Below are positions 1 through 10,940 of a stretch of 64,000 nt of DNA, one piece after another. A model generated the notes under the pieces. The model had not been told where the DNA came from and did not search any database. It saw nothing but the letters and a program-made list of their open reading frames with translations. Both the position numbers and the translations under genes were made by a program. Position 1 is the stretch's first letter; every line of letters begins with the position of its first letter. Source of the stretch: Helianthus annuus (taxonomy: Eukaryota; Streptophyta; Magnoliopsida; Asterales; Asteraceae); contig NC_035434.2 in NCBI RefSeq assembly GCF_002127325.2, positions 80,208,664 to 80,272,663 of the forward strand, given 5' to 3'.

Positions 1-977
1 TATGATGGAAACCACATTGATTACATTTGGGGTGGTTTCCCTTGTACCCACTCTTCCCTTAACTACCGGAAGATTGTTGACCAGGGCTCTTGTAGTCATC
101 TGGCTTTCGCTGCTGAGACTGAGACTAAGCTGATGTTAAACCCTTGCTTGAGACTTCATCCCATTTGCGCTTGTTGTCGTTGGGAGCATCAGAAGTAGTA
201 GTAGTAGTAGTAGCACCGATACGCTTGGGCAGCCTGTTCTGCTCGACTGCCTGATCAGTGAGGCGATGAGCCAAACGGATGATCTGCTGGATGGTGCCAA
301 GATTAGCTGAGGTCACGTGACTCTGAATTTATGGCACTAAACCTTTAAGGTACAACTCGATGCGCTTGATAGGAGGATCCACCATAGTAGGACACAAGAT
401 AGCCAGTTCGTTTGATCTCTTCGTATACGCTTTGATTTCCGACCCCGTCATCTTTAAGTTGAAGAACTCTACTTCCAGCTTGTGGATGTCATCACGGTTG
501 CAGTATTCCTCCTTGATCAAATCCTTGAAGTCATTCCATGGGGTGGCATTAGCAGCCACTATCCCCAGTATTTGAACCTGAGTGTTCCACCACATGAGCG
601 CTACACCTTCAAGAGTACCAGTAGCATATTTCACCCTACGAGCCTCAGGGCATTCACACATCTCGAAGACAGATTCGAGCTTCTCGAACCAGTGGAGGAG
701 GCCTACAGCTCCTTCAGTGCCGTTGAAAGTAGTAGGTCGGCAATCCATAAATGTTTTGAAAGTGCACACATGAGGCTGAGCAGGTTGACCTGTCGTGTGA
801 GTAAGATGAGACAAGTTAAACACAAGTTTTGGTTCGCGAGAGTAGGATCTAAAGATCCTGGAGTATGTTGCAATGGTAGGTTATACCTCCTGCCTGAGCG
901 GCTGCGAGTACTGTAGCAACTTGTTCATTGATTAGAGCCGTCAGCTGGGCTTGAGTTAGGTTGATTCGTCCACTCAT
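1..977 (-). pseudogene. gag: G0: gag fragment of a Ty3/gypsy chromovirus, truncated by the window edge
   Basis: Capsid-type Gag of a gypsy element that would package element RNA in cytoplasmic particles. On the minus strand the start codon is at 977-975; exon 1 (977-887) encodes a residue run beginning MSGRINLTQAQLTALINEQ. A 97-nt GT-AG intron (886-790) follows, then exon 2 with the family motif [11 protein letters not shown] and the capsid region (GVALMWWNTQVQ). The same block occurs in G1 and G3, which supports the assignment. Lesions: a TAA at 329-331 where the relatives have a Glu codon, and another stop near 125. The zinc-knuckle region, protease and pol would lie to the left of position 1. 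Chromovirus placement is by similarity to G1 and G3, since the chromodomain is outside the window. Confidence 0.85.
790..886 (-). other. Predicted gag intron of G0 (97 nt)
   Basis: On the minus strand the sequence reads GCAGGAG|GTATAACC at the 5' side and CACGACAG|GTCAACC at the 3' side. Removal joins exon 1 to the conserved capsid frame as in G1. An inverted repeat (AGGATCT-TT-AGATCCT, 844-859) lies inside, and G1 and G3 have an equivalent. Splicing is inferred from frame and boundary conservation, not observed. Confidence 0.65.
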
Positions 978-1197
978 GATCTTCACAATAAAGAGAGCAT
1001 GGGTGAGTAAAGTGTCGCGACAATATGTAAGTGTGGAGTGACAGAAGAGAGTAAGCACACATGTGGTTCAAACAGTAGTTAATAGCTTACCTAAGCATAC
1101 CATGAGCAAAATACTATGTAACTAACAAGTAGGTAATATAACATAAACCATATCACCTAGAATGTTGAGCCTTGCACGTGGAGTGAAGCGTCGTTGT
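978..1197 (-). other. G0 leader remnant lacking the primer-binding site
   Basis: Non-coding stretch between gag and LTR. It aligns by eye with the leaders of G1 (18010-18265) and G3 (47909-48110): the shared line is CTCCACGTGCAAGGCTCAACAT on the minus strand or close to it. The part that should hold the tRNA-Met primer-binding site, next to the LTR, is absent, implying a deletion of about 100 bp, or that the LTR at 1198 belongs to another element. Confidence 0.5.
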
Positions 1198-3722
1198 TGT
1201 CACACCCTGGCTTTGTGGAAGCGTGGGTTTATTTGGTGTGACTTCTTAATACCATAGCTTAATCACAACAAAGCTATATGAAAGTAAAACCATGCAGATC
1301 ATCCATTGGTTCATGTTTTAAAATAAAAGTACCACAACATAGTTTTAAAATGTCGACACATGCAACGGAATTACAACATAATAATATAAAAACATTGTTT
1401 AGAAGTCCTAACCAAAAACATGAAACAGACGTAGTTTAAGAACTGTGACTCGTCCAGGTAAAAGCCACAAATCCTAAACTTGGATGACCCCATAACTCTT
1501 ACGCAGCGTGAAAACGTAGCATACCGTGCCAGATCCTTAGTTCACTGAAATACATGTAAGTTGGAAAAATTCAACAAAAATGTTGAGCGAGTTCATGTGT
1601 AAGTGAGTATGTAAAACCTTTGTAATATGAAAATCCCTGGTATGTAGCAAATAAGGAAATAAAGAGATCACCAATGGTTTGCAAGGGCATTGATATGTGT
1701 GAAGTGCAGTAGGAAGACTCAAACCTAGCAGATTTTTGCGTCGGGTACCAAGTCACCCCGAGGTCCGTTCTGTTGGGCCTGGGGCTGGGCTCGCTACACC
1801 CAGATAGATCTACCGCTAAAGACCCTCGGTCCTATAATGAGGATTAGTGGCCTTCAGTTCCCGCCAACCCACTCACATGATTTAAGTAGTAACCCTCCTT
1901 ATGCTAACCATACCATGTAAAAAGTATTCGTAATCACAGTAACATGTATTACACCCCCGAAGTATAAAAACTGAAAACAGTTAAGAGAAAAGGGGGACAT
2001 GAACTCACAGAAGTGCGTCTTGAAATAGTAATCTCCCAGTCAACCTGCTGAGTGACGACCTACACATACTAACTTCTATTAGACGGACGGCCGTGCCTTG
2101 GCTTAAGGTTTAAGTTTTTGGGAAATAGTTAGACAACTATTTCGTATTTACACTTCTTAATTGTTTATAAATTTTATTCCTTCCCAAGGATGGGGGTTTT
2201 AATACATGTGCGTTTATATAATTTCAAAATATATTATTAAGTCTCACTTAAAAAATATATTTTAATTCATTTGTCTAAAATATTCCACTTCCAAAATATA
2301 CATATTTTTCCCAAAAATATTATATTTTATTCCCTACAATTTTCCAAAATAATACTTTTATCAAAATACGCATTTAAGAGTATTTTCTGAAAAATACATA
2401 ACTTACATTTTTAGAGTTTGTGTGGTAATAATAATACCGGTGTAACTTAAATTTTTATTGTGAGGGCGTTAGTATTATTTTGGAGTCGTTAATGTTCAGT
2501 GTATTCCAGTAATATTTTTTTACCCTAAAAATAATATTTATGTAGTTCACAAAATAATCCTAAAATTCCCACAAGTGTTATTATGAAAAATATATATTCT
2601 AAACATATATTTAACAAGTTTCATTTATGAAAATTCCACCTCCGACACTTGGAAGTTTTGTAATAAAAATCATGGCGAATTTTATTTTGGAAAACAAGTT
2701 AAAAATATATTCACAACACTTGTTACAAAAATATTTCCAAGTGTTATATTTCTGGAAGAATTTCGCCAGAGTTTCCTCTGTAACTGGTGGTGGCCACGCT
2801 TACTAGCGTATCATTTTCTTTTCAAAATTCAATCAACAATTTTCCCATCGTCAACAAACAATATTCAAATATCGAACTAGTCAAAACAAGTATAAATCGC
2901 AAACACATGAACTTGTAAGTTGTGTAAAAATACGTAGTAATCTTCCAACATTTTTAGTAGATCTTTCTATTTTCTAAAAATAAAATCGGTTTCTTGAAAA
3001 CTTTATTTTCAAAGAACATGTAACTTTACAACTTCTTAGTCAAAAATTACAAAAATACTTCTTTGTTAAAACCTTTTGTCAAACAAGTGTTTACACACTT
3101 GTTTGTTCACAAAATGCTTTTGTTTCAAGAAAGATCCGGCTTTTAAACATGATTTGCATCTTACACTTGGTTCTTTGGAAATACCACTTGTAGATCTTTA
3201 GATCTACTAGTTTAGAATTCCATTTTACAAGAAAAACTATTTTTACACAAGTTCATGTTTATGTATGAAAGGGTTCGTCATCTTGTATCTTTCCTACTTA
3301 ACATATTGCTAGTTCATGTTCTATGAACATGATCTACCGTGGTTGGATGACGATCCGTTCCACTACTAGCAACCAACAACATAACATAACCATAACTAAA
3401 CAAGATTCATAAGTTTTACACCATTATTTTCTCTTTAACCATCTTGTTCATCATTCTTACAAGACTTTTAGATTTGATCTTTAGTGTTCATGATTTTTAT
3501 CCATTAAATCTCTTATTAACCACTTTAAACATGAACAAGAGAGTGTTTAGAAGCACTTACAACTTGCTCAAGGCTAGGGAAGAATCAAAGCGAAAACAAG
3601 GTGGATAAAAGCGAGGTAGAGAGGTCCATGTGATTCCGTAAGCACCGGGTCTCCTCGTATGATCTCTTGCACCTTAGATTGTATGTGGTTTAGCAAGATC
3701 AAAATTGGAAGGTGATGGTGGG
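1198..3722 (-). repeat. G0 LTR (5' LTR on the minus strand), interrupted by G2
   Basis: Starts with TGTCACACC, the terminal form shared by the other minus-strand gypsy LTRs here (3723, 40881, 48194). It is AT-rich, non-coding and without long ORFs. It contains an exon-like ...ACTCACAG... patch near 2000 also seen in related LTRs. It is cut at 3722 by G2, whose TSD GTGGG occupies 3718-3722. The LTR presumably resumes at 39878, but its far end cannot be identified. Confidence 0.55.
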
Positions 3723-6106
3723 TGTCACACCCCGACCACGTAAAACAACAAAACGTGGCGGAAACGTCGGGGAGTGTTGTAACAGAATCATTGTTTCACA
3801 ACCATGGAATAAATAATTTTGTTTTATTGAATAAATGAACTCATTGTTTTAATACAATCAAATAAGTACAACTATTATCTTTCAAGTTTTAAAATCGCTA
3901 AGGCACGAGTCCATCCTAAGTGTAGCATATATCATCAATCATCACAGAGCAGTACCTGAAACATGTGTAAAAATAGGTACGTCAGCATAAAAATGCGTGT
4001 GAGATACATAGGTTTTATTGTATTTAGGATTCATGACTTATGAGTTTAAAGAAAAAGTTTTAATAAAAGTAGTCATGATCCTTGTAAAAGGTTTTCTTTT
4101 ATAAATCATACTAAAATTTATAAGAAATCAGATGATATAAAATAATAATACATAGGTAATTAAATAACTAAGTAAAATGAGTTTGTATAAAATATATTGT
4201 TTGAAAAACAATATTTTGATTAAAAGGTTTATAGTATATATGAAAATATACTTTGGTTTTAAGAAAGTCGAATAAGTAATATATTAAAATATATTTTAGT
4301 TCCAAAATTGTTAACCCAAGTGTACTAAATAACGCCACGGTATGTAATGTGATGAAAACACTTATATATAAGAAGTAACAGCGGCGTATCTACCATGTTT
4401 TCATCATATTACACCCGTCCCGTTATCTAAACACTAACCAAAAACCAGTCGTTAAGTAAATAGTATATTAAATATACTTTAGTTGTTTAAATAAATAAAT
4501 TTTCAGTAGTATACCAAAAGTATACTTTGGATTTATAAATAACATATTAAACTATGCTTTGGATTTGAAAATAACATATTAAAACTATGCTTTGGATTAT
4601 GAAAATAACATATCAAACTATGTTTTTATGATTAACAAAATATATGTTGGTTTTTGTACAATATCCCATATGAGAGCATATCAAACTATACTTTTGGGAG
4701 TATAACTTAATATACAAAAATAATGTGATTTAAGAATTCATTCAGACCTAGTGCATCAAAATACACCTTTGAGACTATAGAAATACCACAAAGGCAATCC
4801 CTATTTGGATGGAGCAACAAATTGGTTTCAGACATTCCATGACAACAGGAATGGGGTGTCAAATCCTATAGCGCTATATCATACTACCAACCGGTCTGGT
4901 GAACAAAATAAGTACTATTCCAAACATTTATTTAATAATCTTTGAAAAATTAGAGTTTAAATTATAAATAATCATTTAGTTTGCAAAAAGATAAGTACAA
5001 ATATGTATAATCAATTTTACTTTTGAAAACATGAAAATAACAGATAGGTACACATGCTTCACCCCAAAACAGTTTGAAAACAATAAAAGAGGGGACTATG
5101 TACTCACTTGAGAGTGCTTAGAAGTCTTGAACAACTACCAAACAAGCTAGAGGAGTCCCGGAATCAAACGACACCTACTATAGGTAACTACATAAATAAA
5201 CCGGACCTAAATCGGAAGATCGGATAGGATGAGGTCTCGTAAACCAAATGAGTGTGGGAACTCATATGATATGGTTTAACAAGGCCTACATACTAAAAGG
5301 AAACCTAACCTAAGTGCTTACGACCCATTACGACCCGTTTAGGTAGCTTGCGCTACTTTAACGCGTCGTTCGCGTAAAACGCGTTCGGACCGCCTAACTA
5401 GTCCTATGACAAGTAATATATGCCTAAACATGTTTAATTATGTTGCATAATCAGTTAAGTGACAAAAGTTTGGGTTACATATGCTTAAACATAAATTATG
5501 CATAAAAAGGGTATTTTGGTAATTTTCCTAAGGCATATAAACTACCTATCATATGACTAACTAAACGAAGTGACCATAATGTATAACCTCGGAAGGTTAT
5601 TCCCTATACCACTATGGTCATCTAATGTGTTTGGTCAGATCCTATAGATCGACCAAACGGGTCTAGTTTGTAGGTCTAAGCGGGTGTTTAATCTGCTTGA
5701 CTTACGACTCTACACAAGCACTAAACTAAAAAGTGACGAGCTAAACATGCTAAAACATGTTTAGTTAAGTTAGAAAACAGGTTTGGTATCAAAACAAACG
5801 GTTTTGATACCTATAAGTAGCTTGGTTACAAAATACGCGGGAATACGCATTTTGGCCGAAGCTACGACTCGTCACTGAGCCTAGATAACGTGGTAATCAG
5901 TAGGTATAGTCACTAGGGACTATGACCATCGTGATTACGCTCACGTTATGAAGTTCAAACGAACTTCGCGTTGACCATAAACTGGTCAAAGCAGAAAGTC
6001 AAACGCAGTTTGACTTTAACGATAAAAACGAATGAAAAGAACGAAAGAATACTTACAAAAGGTCCCCGCAAGCTTTGATTTCCCAACTATTCTCAGGTAT
6101 GAAGTG
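3723..6106 (-). repeat. G2 left (3') LTR, first part
   Basis: Matches 36347-38714 at near-full length. It starts TGTCACACCCC; the right copy lacks this first ten or so bases. It ends at GAAGTG where C1 inserted. The undisturbed order (GGTATGAAGTGGCTAGC) is present in the right copy at 38705-38721. No coding capacity. Confidence 0.9.
4440..4720. repeat. AT-rich tandem repeats, unit about 32-35 bp, inside the G2 LTR
   Basis: Three to four imperfect units containing ATAACATATTAAACTATGC followed by TTTGGAT. The same array is in the right LTR at about 37075-37330, so it was part of the LTR before insertion. Confidence 0.7.
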
Positions 6107-6555
6107 TGTTGATGCATGGAATGTCTGTTGACTACGTCTGCATTACGTCTTAGGTCAAGATAGGTCAACATAGCAGCTTGAAAGTGAAAATTAGGTTATT
6201 ATGTTGTAGTTTCGCTTTTATGTACATGTGTAGAAGTGGTTCCGCTCATGTGTCATATATAGTTTCGCTCATATGATTTAGTTGGTAGTTTCGCTTATAC
6301 GGCATGTCGTATAAGAGAAAGCACATGAACTATATATAGGTAGTTGAAGCGAAACCTGATCATTAATTCAGAACGTTGGAGCGGAACCTGTGCATTGCTT
6401 TTGTAACGAAACTCTGTCAAATTTAATTAAGAAAGCAATAAAAGAGAAGGAATTGAATAGGAAAAGATGTGTAACTTCATTTAAGTTGATTTCGCCTTCG
6501 TATGTGAAGATGAACGTTCTCAACTGACTGTTTAGGGTCGGAACACGGTCCAACA
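6107..6555 (+). repeat. C1 5' LTR
   Basis: 449 bp, TG...CA ends. The 3' LTR is shorter (408 bp), mainly because of one internal deletion around the segment equivalent to 6270-6310. It contains TTTCGCT-type motifs in sense orientation in the upstream half and in antisense (GAAGCGAAACC, GAGCGGAACC) downstream of the TATA box. Confidence 0.9.
6331..6338 (+). promoter_or_regulatory. Putative TATA box of C1
   Basis: TATATATA in the middle of the 5' LTR, also present in the 3' LTR near 34350 as CTATATATAGG. The position is suitable for starting genomic RNA within the LTR. Inferred from sequence only. Confidence 0.55.
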
Positions 6556-6557
6556 AG

Positions 6558-6569
6558 TGGTATCAGAGC
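6558..6569 (+). other. C1 primer-binding site
   Basis: TGGTATCAGAGC, two bases after the LTR end. It is complementary to the 3' end of initiator tRNA-Met, the usual primer of plant copia elements. Confidence 0.9.
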
Positions 6570-7162
6570 TCAGGACGAGGAGTTCATACTACTACAGCTT
6601 GATTCTACAGAATTCTCTCATTTCTACTCACTTTCTCTCATACTTTTTCGATTTGAACTGGTTCCTATGGTTGAAATGGCCTGAAAAACGAGTATAACAT
6701 GTAAAACATACAATTAACAAACCCTAGAAAGTTTCAGGTTAAAACACGGCTTAAAAATGGTAAAAAACAGTTAAACTAGAGGTTTCTCTTTTTCGAACAT
6801 CGCAGGTTTCGCTCGAAATACATAGGTTTCGCTTGAAAATAACCTGTAGTTTCGCTTATTCGGACATACAGGTTTCGCTCTTACAAACGTTCCGCTCATA
6901 CGGACATTATAGTTCCGCTCGAACGGACATTGAGTTGTTTCGCTCGAACGGACATTGGGTAGTTTCGCTCATACGAACCATATAGTTTCACTCTTACTGA
7001 CAAGCATAGTCTTGCTCATACGGCCAATTTGTTACTTTCGCTTATACAGACAAGTGTGGTTTCGCTTATCTGTCAAGTGATAGTTTCCCTCATTTGTCAT
7101 ATTTTTTTCAAAAATTTCGAAAATTTTTCAAAGTGTTGGCTGATTTTGCAGATATACTCAAG
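6570..7162 (+). repeat. C1 leader with an array of TTTCGCTC motifs
   Basis: From about 6800 to 7095 the motif TTTCGCTC or a one-base variant recurs roughly every 20-25 bp, at least 13 times, often as TAGTTTCGCTCATACGGAC. All copies are in sense orientation between the primer-binding site and the gag start. C2 has an equivalent array at 50620-50995 with different spacer sequence. Function unknown. Confidence 0.8.
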
Positions 7163-10100
7163 ATGGATGATATATTCTTGAACCCGTTCAGTGATATGTA
7201 CGCGTTTGCTGGAAATTCCGGAAACGATGATACTTCATCAAGCAAAGAGAATGAGAATCCGCCAAATGCGAAGAAAAAGTTAATGGAAGCTTGGGAATCG
7301 GAAAGTTCCTTCGGATCATTCAATAAACCTCCAAAGCTAATGGCTATCGAGGAATACAGTCGGTGGTCAAGAAAGTTTGAAGATTGGCTGATGGCATTTG
7401 CATTTTCTAGCTGGAAGATTCTGAAAAACGGTTATGAACATGGAAACAAAAATGGTGAAACTTTAACATTTGCTGATGAGATTGAATCGTTTGTAACTGA
7501 GCAAAAATGCGTGGCTTTGTTATTTCAGTCTGTCCGAGAGGATATTATTTCTTTGATCGATTATTCGAACGCAAAAGATCTCTGGAAAAAGCTAGAAACG
7601 AAATGTCTAGGAAGTGCTGAAATTGTGAAAAGTAAAAAAGAAACTTCTTAGGAAAGAATTTGATATGTTTAGTTGTTTAAAGAATGAGTCAGTCTGTAAA
7701 ATGATAGAAAGGTTTGGTCATCTGAAGCTGGAATTAGCAAGACATGATATTAGATTTCCTGATGAAGAGCTTATCGACAAACTGTTCGATTCATTACCTG
7801 ACGAGATGGATTGGAGATATTATGCACTGATGCTGAAAAACACTATCGAGCCTGCAAAGTTGACTGTGGATTTGGTGATTGAAAGACTTGAAAGTCACGA
7901 GTTGGAACTCAAGAAGACATACAAAGTCAATCATTCATCCTATCAGCAGAATTTGGATTTGTATTATCCAAAAAGCATGATGCCAAAAGCAACTTCTCCC
8001 AAGACTGCGTTTACTGCTGAGAATGTGTCTACGTCAAGCAAAGAAAGTCAAAGTGGTCAAAGCAGTGGTCATCACAGTGGATCTTCATCATCTGCAAGTC
8101 ATTCTGATGCAAAGAATCGTTTTCAATGCAACATTGCAATAGACTTGAAGAATGCTCAGAATTTTGATGAGGAGTCGGCCAAACAGTAGATGATCTTCCT
8201 AGCATCGGTGTTGGAATCGTATGAAGGGCTAGTAGCTAGGAAGATAGGCAATACCAACTTAACAAAGGAAGATTGTGATCAGATAGATCCTGAAGAAATG
8301 GAGCTATGGCCAGTTCTGTTCGTCGAGCACAACGTTTCATGGAAGTTACTGGCACGAAGACAATTGGTGGTCCATCTACCAAGCTGGGGTTCGATAAATC
8401 CAAAGTGACATGCTTCAAGTGTAAGCAGAAAGGTCACTTCAAGCGAGAATGCAGAAACGCATATGCTGATGAATCCAAAAATCCTTTCAGAGATGATTAC
8501 TATAAGAAGGCGATTTATCACCAGAATAAATCTGAGCCGCCTAGATTGAAGCAGGTTGAAGACAACAAAGAGAAATCTAGAGCTCTTGCGGTGATTTATG
8601 ATGATGAGGGGTATGATTGGAGTCAAGAGGTTCTACCAGAGGAAGATGCGGTTGGTTACGCATTCATGGCGAAAACTGAACCTATTCCATGGAAAGATAC
8701 TCGTACTGAAGAGCAGAAGTATAGATACAGAAAAATGATTGCTGAGAACAGAATCATTAGAATTTCTGGTATCTATCTGGAAGCGAGGAGAGCGAGAAGA
8801 TGGGATCCGGACAGGGAGTGTTATCTTGATCAGGATGGAAATATTGCAATCGATGACAAAACGCTTGATATCGAAGCCATAATCAAGGAGTTAAAAGAAG
8901 AAGATGAGTATTGGCAGAATAAATGGTGGGGAACTGGAGATGAGAAAGAGAAAGAAGAGAAAGAGAAAAAGGAGAAAGAAGAGATAGAGAAATCAAAGAA
9001 GATTGATACTGGAGTTATTGACACAACGCAGGAGTTGATTGCTGAGAACCTGGGAAAAATGGCTGACAAAGTGCTGGCTGCTAAGGCACTTGAGGTAGAC
9101 TCTAACTCCGTGTCTGAGTCGAAAGGCCATGTGAGTTCAAACTTGTCAACAAATGCGTCAGGTAAGAAAATTGATGGAAATGTTGATTGCAAAAATTGCA
9201 ACAAAGAGTGCAAATTTTGTAATACAGTCACGTATCTCAACGGTAAGAAAGTTGAAGATCTGACAGCAAAGGTCAGAAGTATTGAGAATCAAATTCTTGA
9301 TCGTGATAAAACAGTTAAAGCTTCAACTGAACGGATATGAGAATTAACTAGTCAAATTGAAAAAGATAAAACTGATCATGAAAAAGTTAAAAATGAAAAT
9401 GAAAAGTTAATTATTGAAAACCGTCAGATTTCTGAAAAGTTTGAAAAACTCAAAAGCACAATGAAAGATTGTGATGATCGAAATGGTAAAACTCATAAAG
9501 AAAACGTTCATTTAAAAGCAGTGCTGAGAGTTAAGGAAGAATCAATCAATCAACAACTGGATGAAATCGCTAAACTGAAACTTAAATTTCAAGAGGCTGA
9601 AATTGAAAACGAGCGATTCCAGTTGAAGCTTAATAGTTATAGCTCCGCAAGCTTTGTTTTGCAACATATTGTTCCCAAACCCATTGGGAAAAACAAAGCT
9701 GGCGAAAACGTGTATTCTGATGTAACCGGGGTGGGTTTTCACAGAGTTCCACCGCTGATTATAATTACACGAAAAAGCAATCAGGGTTGGTTGAAATTGG
9801 AGAAGAAAGTGAAGTTAAACTTCCGGAAAGCATTGATGTCACGTTCACATCTTCCAGTGATGATAGTGTCCAAAATGATATTGTAAAAGGTGTTGTTGAA
9901 AATGTGCTTAAAACGGATAGTGACACTACTGAGGAAGATGGATGTTTCTTGGACAAATACATTCCGAAACAAAAGTCCAAGAACAACTTAAATGATGAAC
10001 CTACTCTTGTCATGTACAAGATGTCGGGATCTGATAAGTTGTTTTCGGATTTAGAGTTTCCGATAGAGAATGTTAACATGAACAAATTGACAAATGTTTT

Positions 10101-10857
10101 CAAGTTGGTCGAAGTTGAGTTGTCAGAAGTGAACAATCTGAGTCAAACAATGAGAAAAATAAGTTTTGAGAAAAATAAATCACACCACAATAAACCTGTT
10201 AATCCATCGCGTGTTTATAATAACAACCGAAACATTTGGTCGGGTGGTTATCAGGAGGGTAAGTCGTATCAGAAAAGAAATGTTTCAAGCAAGAAGTTTG
10301 TTGAGAAGAAAAAGTTTGTGAACAGTTCAAGTTCACTTGCTGATGAAAAGAAAGAAATTTTTTCAAAATCAAACAAAGAGTTCTTTGAGAAAAGAGCTTC
10401 ACAGGTTCAGTCTGAAGGTACAAGTCGAGTTGTTGATGCTCGAACATGCTTTAGATGTAATCAAGTTGGTCACATTGCACGAAAGTGTACCAACGTGAAG
10501 CCTAAGACTGAAACTGTGAAGACTCAACAAAAGAAAGTTGATGTAAAGGGTAAAGCACCAATCGTTGTTGAGAAAACGAGTGTGAAAAATGATAACACCA
10601 AAGTGAAAAATGAACCCGTAAAGAAGTCGGTAACTAAAGATGACAAATTTTACAAACGGGTTGCGTTATCTCAACAAGTTTGGAAACCGAAAACAGAGAA
10701 AAATATTTCACCTTCTGAGGATTCAATTCAAGTTGATTATGATGCGAATTTTCCACCTCTTAAGGCTGAAAATTTTATAATTCAAGTTGCGAGAGTTAAA
10801 ACGGTCAAGGTTACACCTAAGGCTGATGAGGCCTGGGTGGACACCATGTTTGATTAA
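7163..10857 (+). pseudogene. gag: C1 extended gag, two zinc knuckles, broken
   Basis: Gag of a copia element, about 1230 codons in all. The start at 7163 (MDDIFLNPFSDMY) is chosen because the equivalent C2 gag starts the same way (MDTEFYNAF). The N-terminal part is capsid-like (PPKLMAIEEYSRW, AKDLWKKLETKC). A CCHC knuckle (CFKCKQKGHFKREC) lies at 8411-8452. A charged Glu/Lys-rich stretch (8930-9000) leads into a likely coiled coil up to about 9650. A second knuckle (CFRCNQVGHIARKC) is at 10447-10488, and an FPPL motif lies near the end. The stop TAA is at 10855-10857. Lesions: frameshift near 7640, TAG at 8187-8189, frameshift near 8310, TGA at 9338-9340, frameshift near 9770. The length and double knuckle are unusual for copia. 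Confidence 0.8.
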
Positions 10858-10940
10858 GGAGTTTGAATTGCCGGAGCTTCCTTGATCACGAAGCATGAAT
10901 AGACATCTTTATTGAAGTTGGTTAAGTCATAGTTTGTTAT

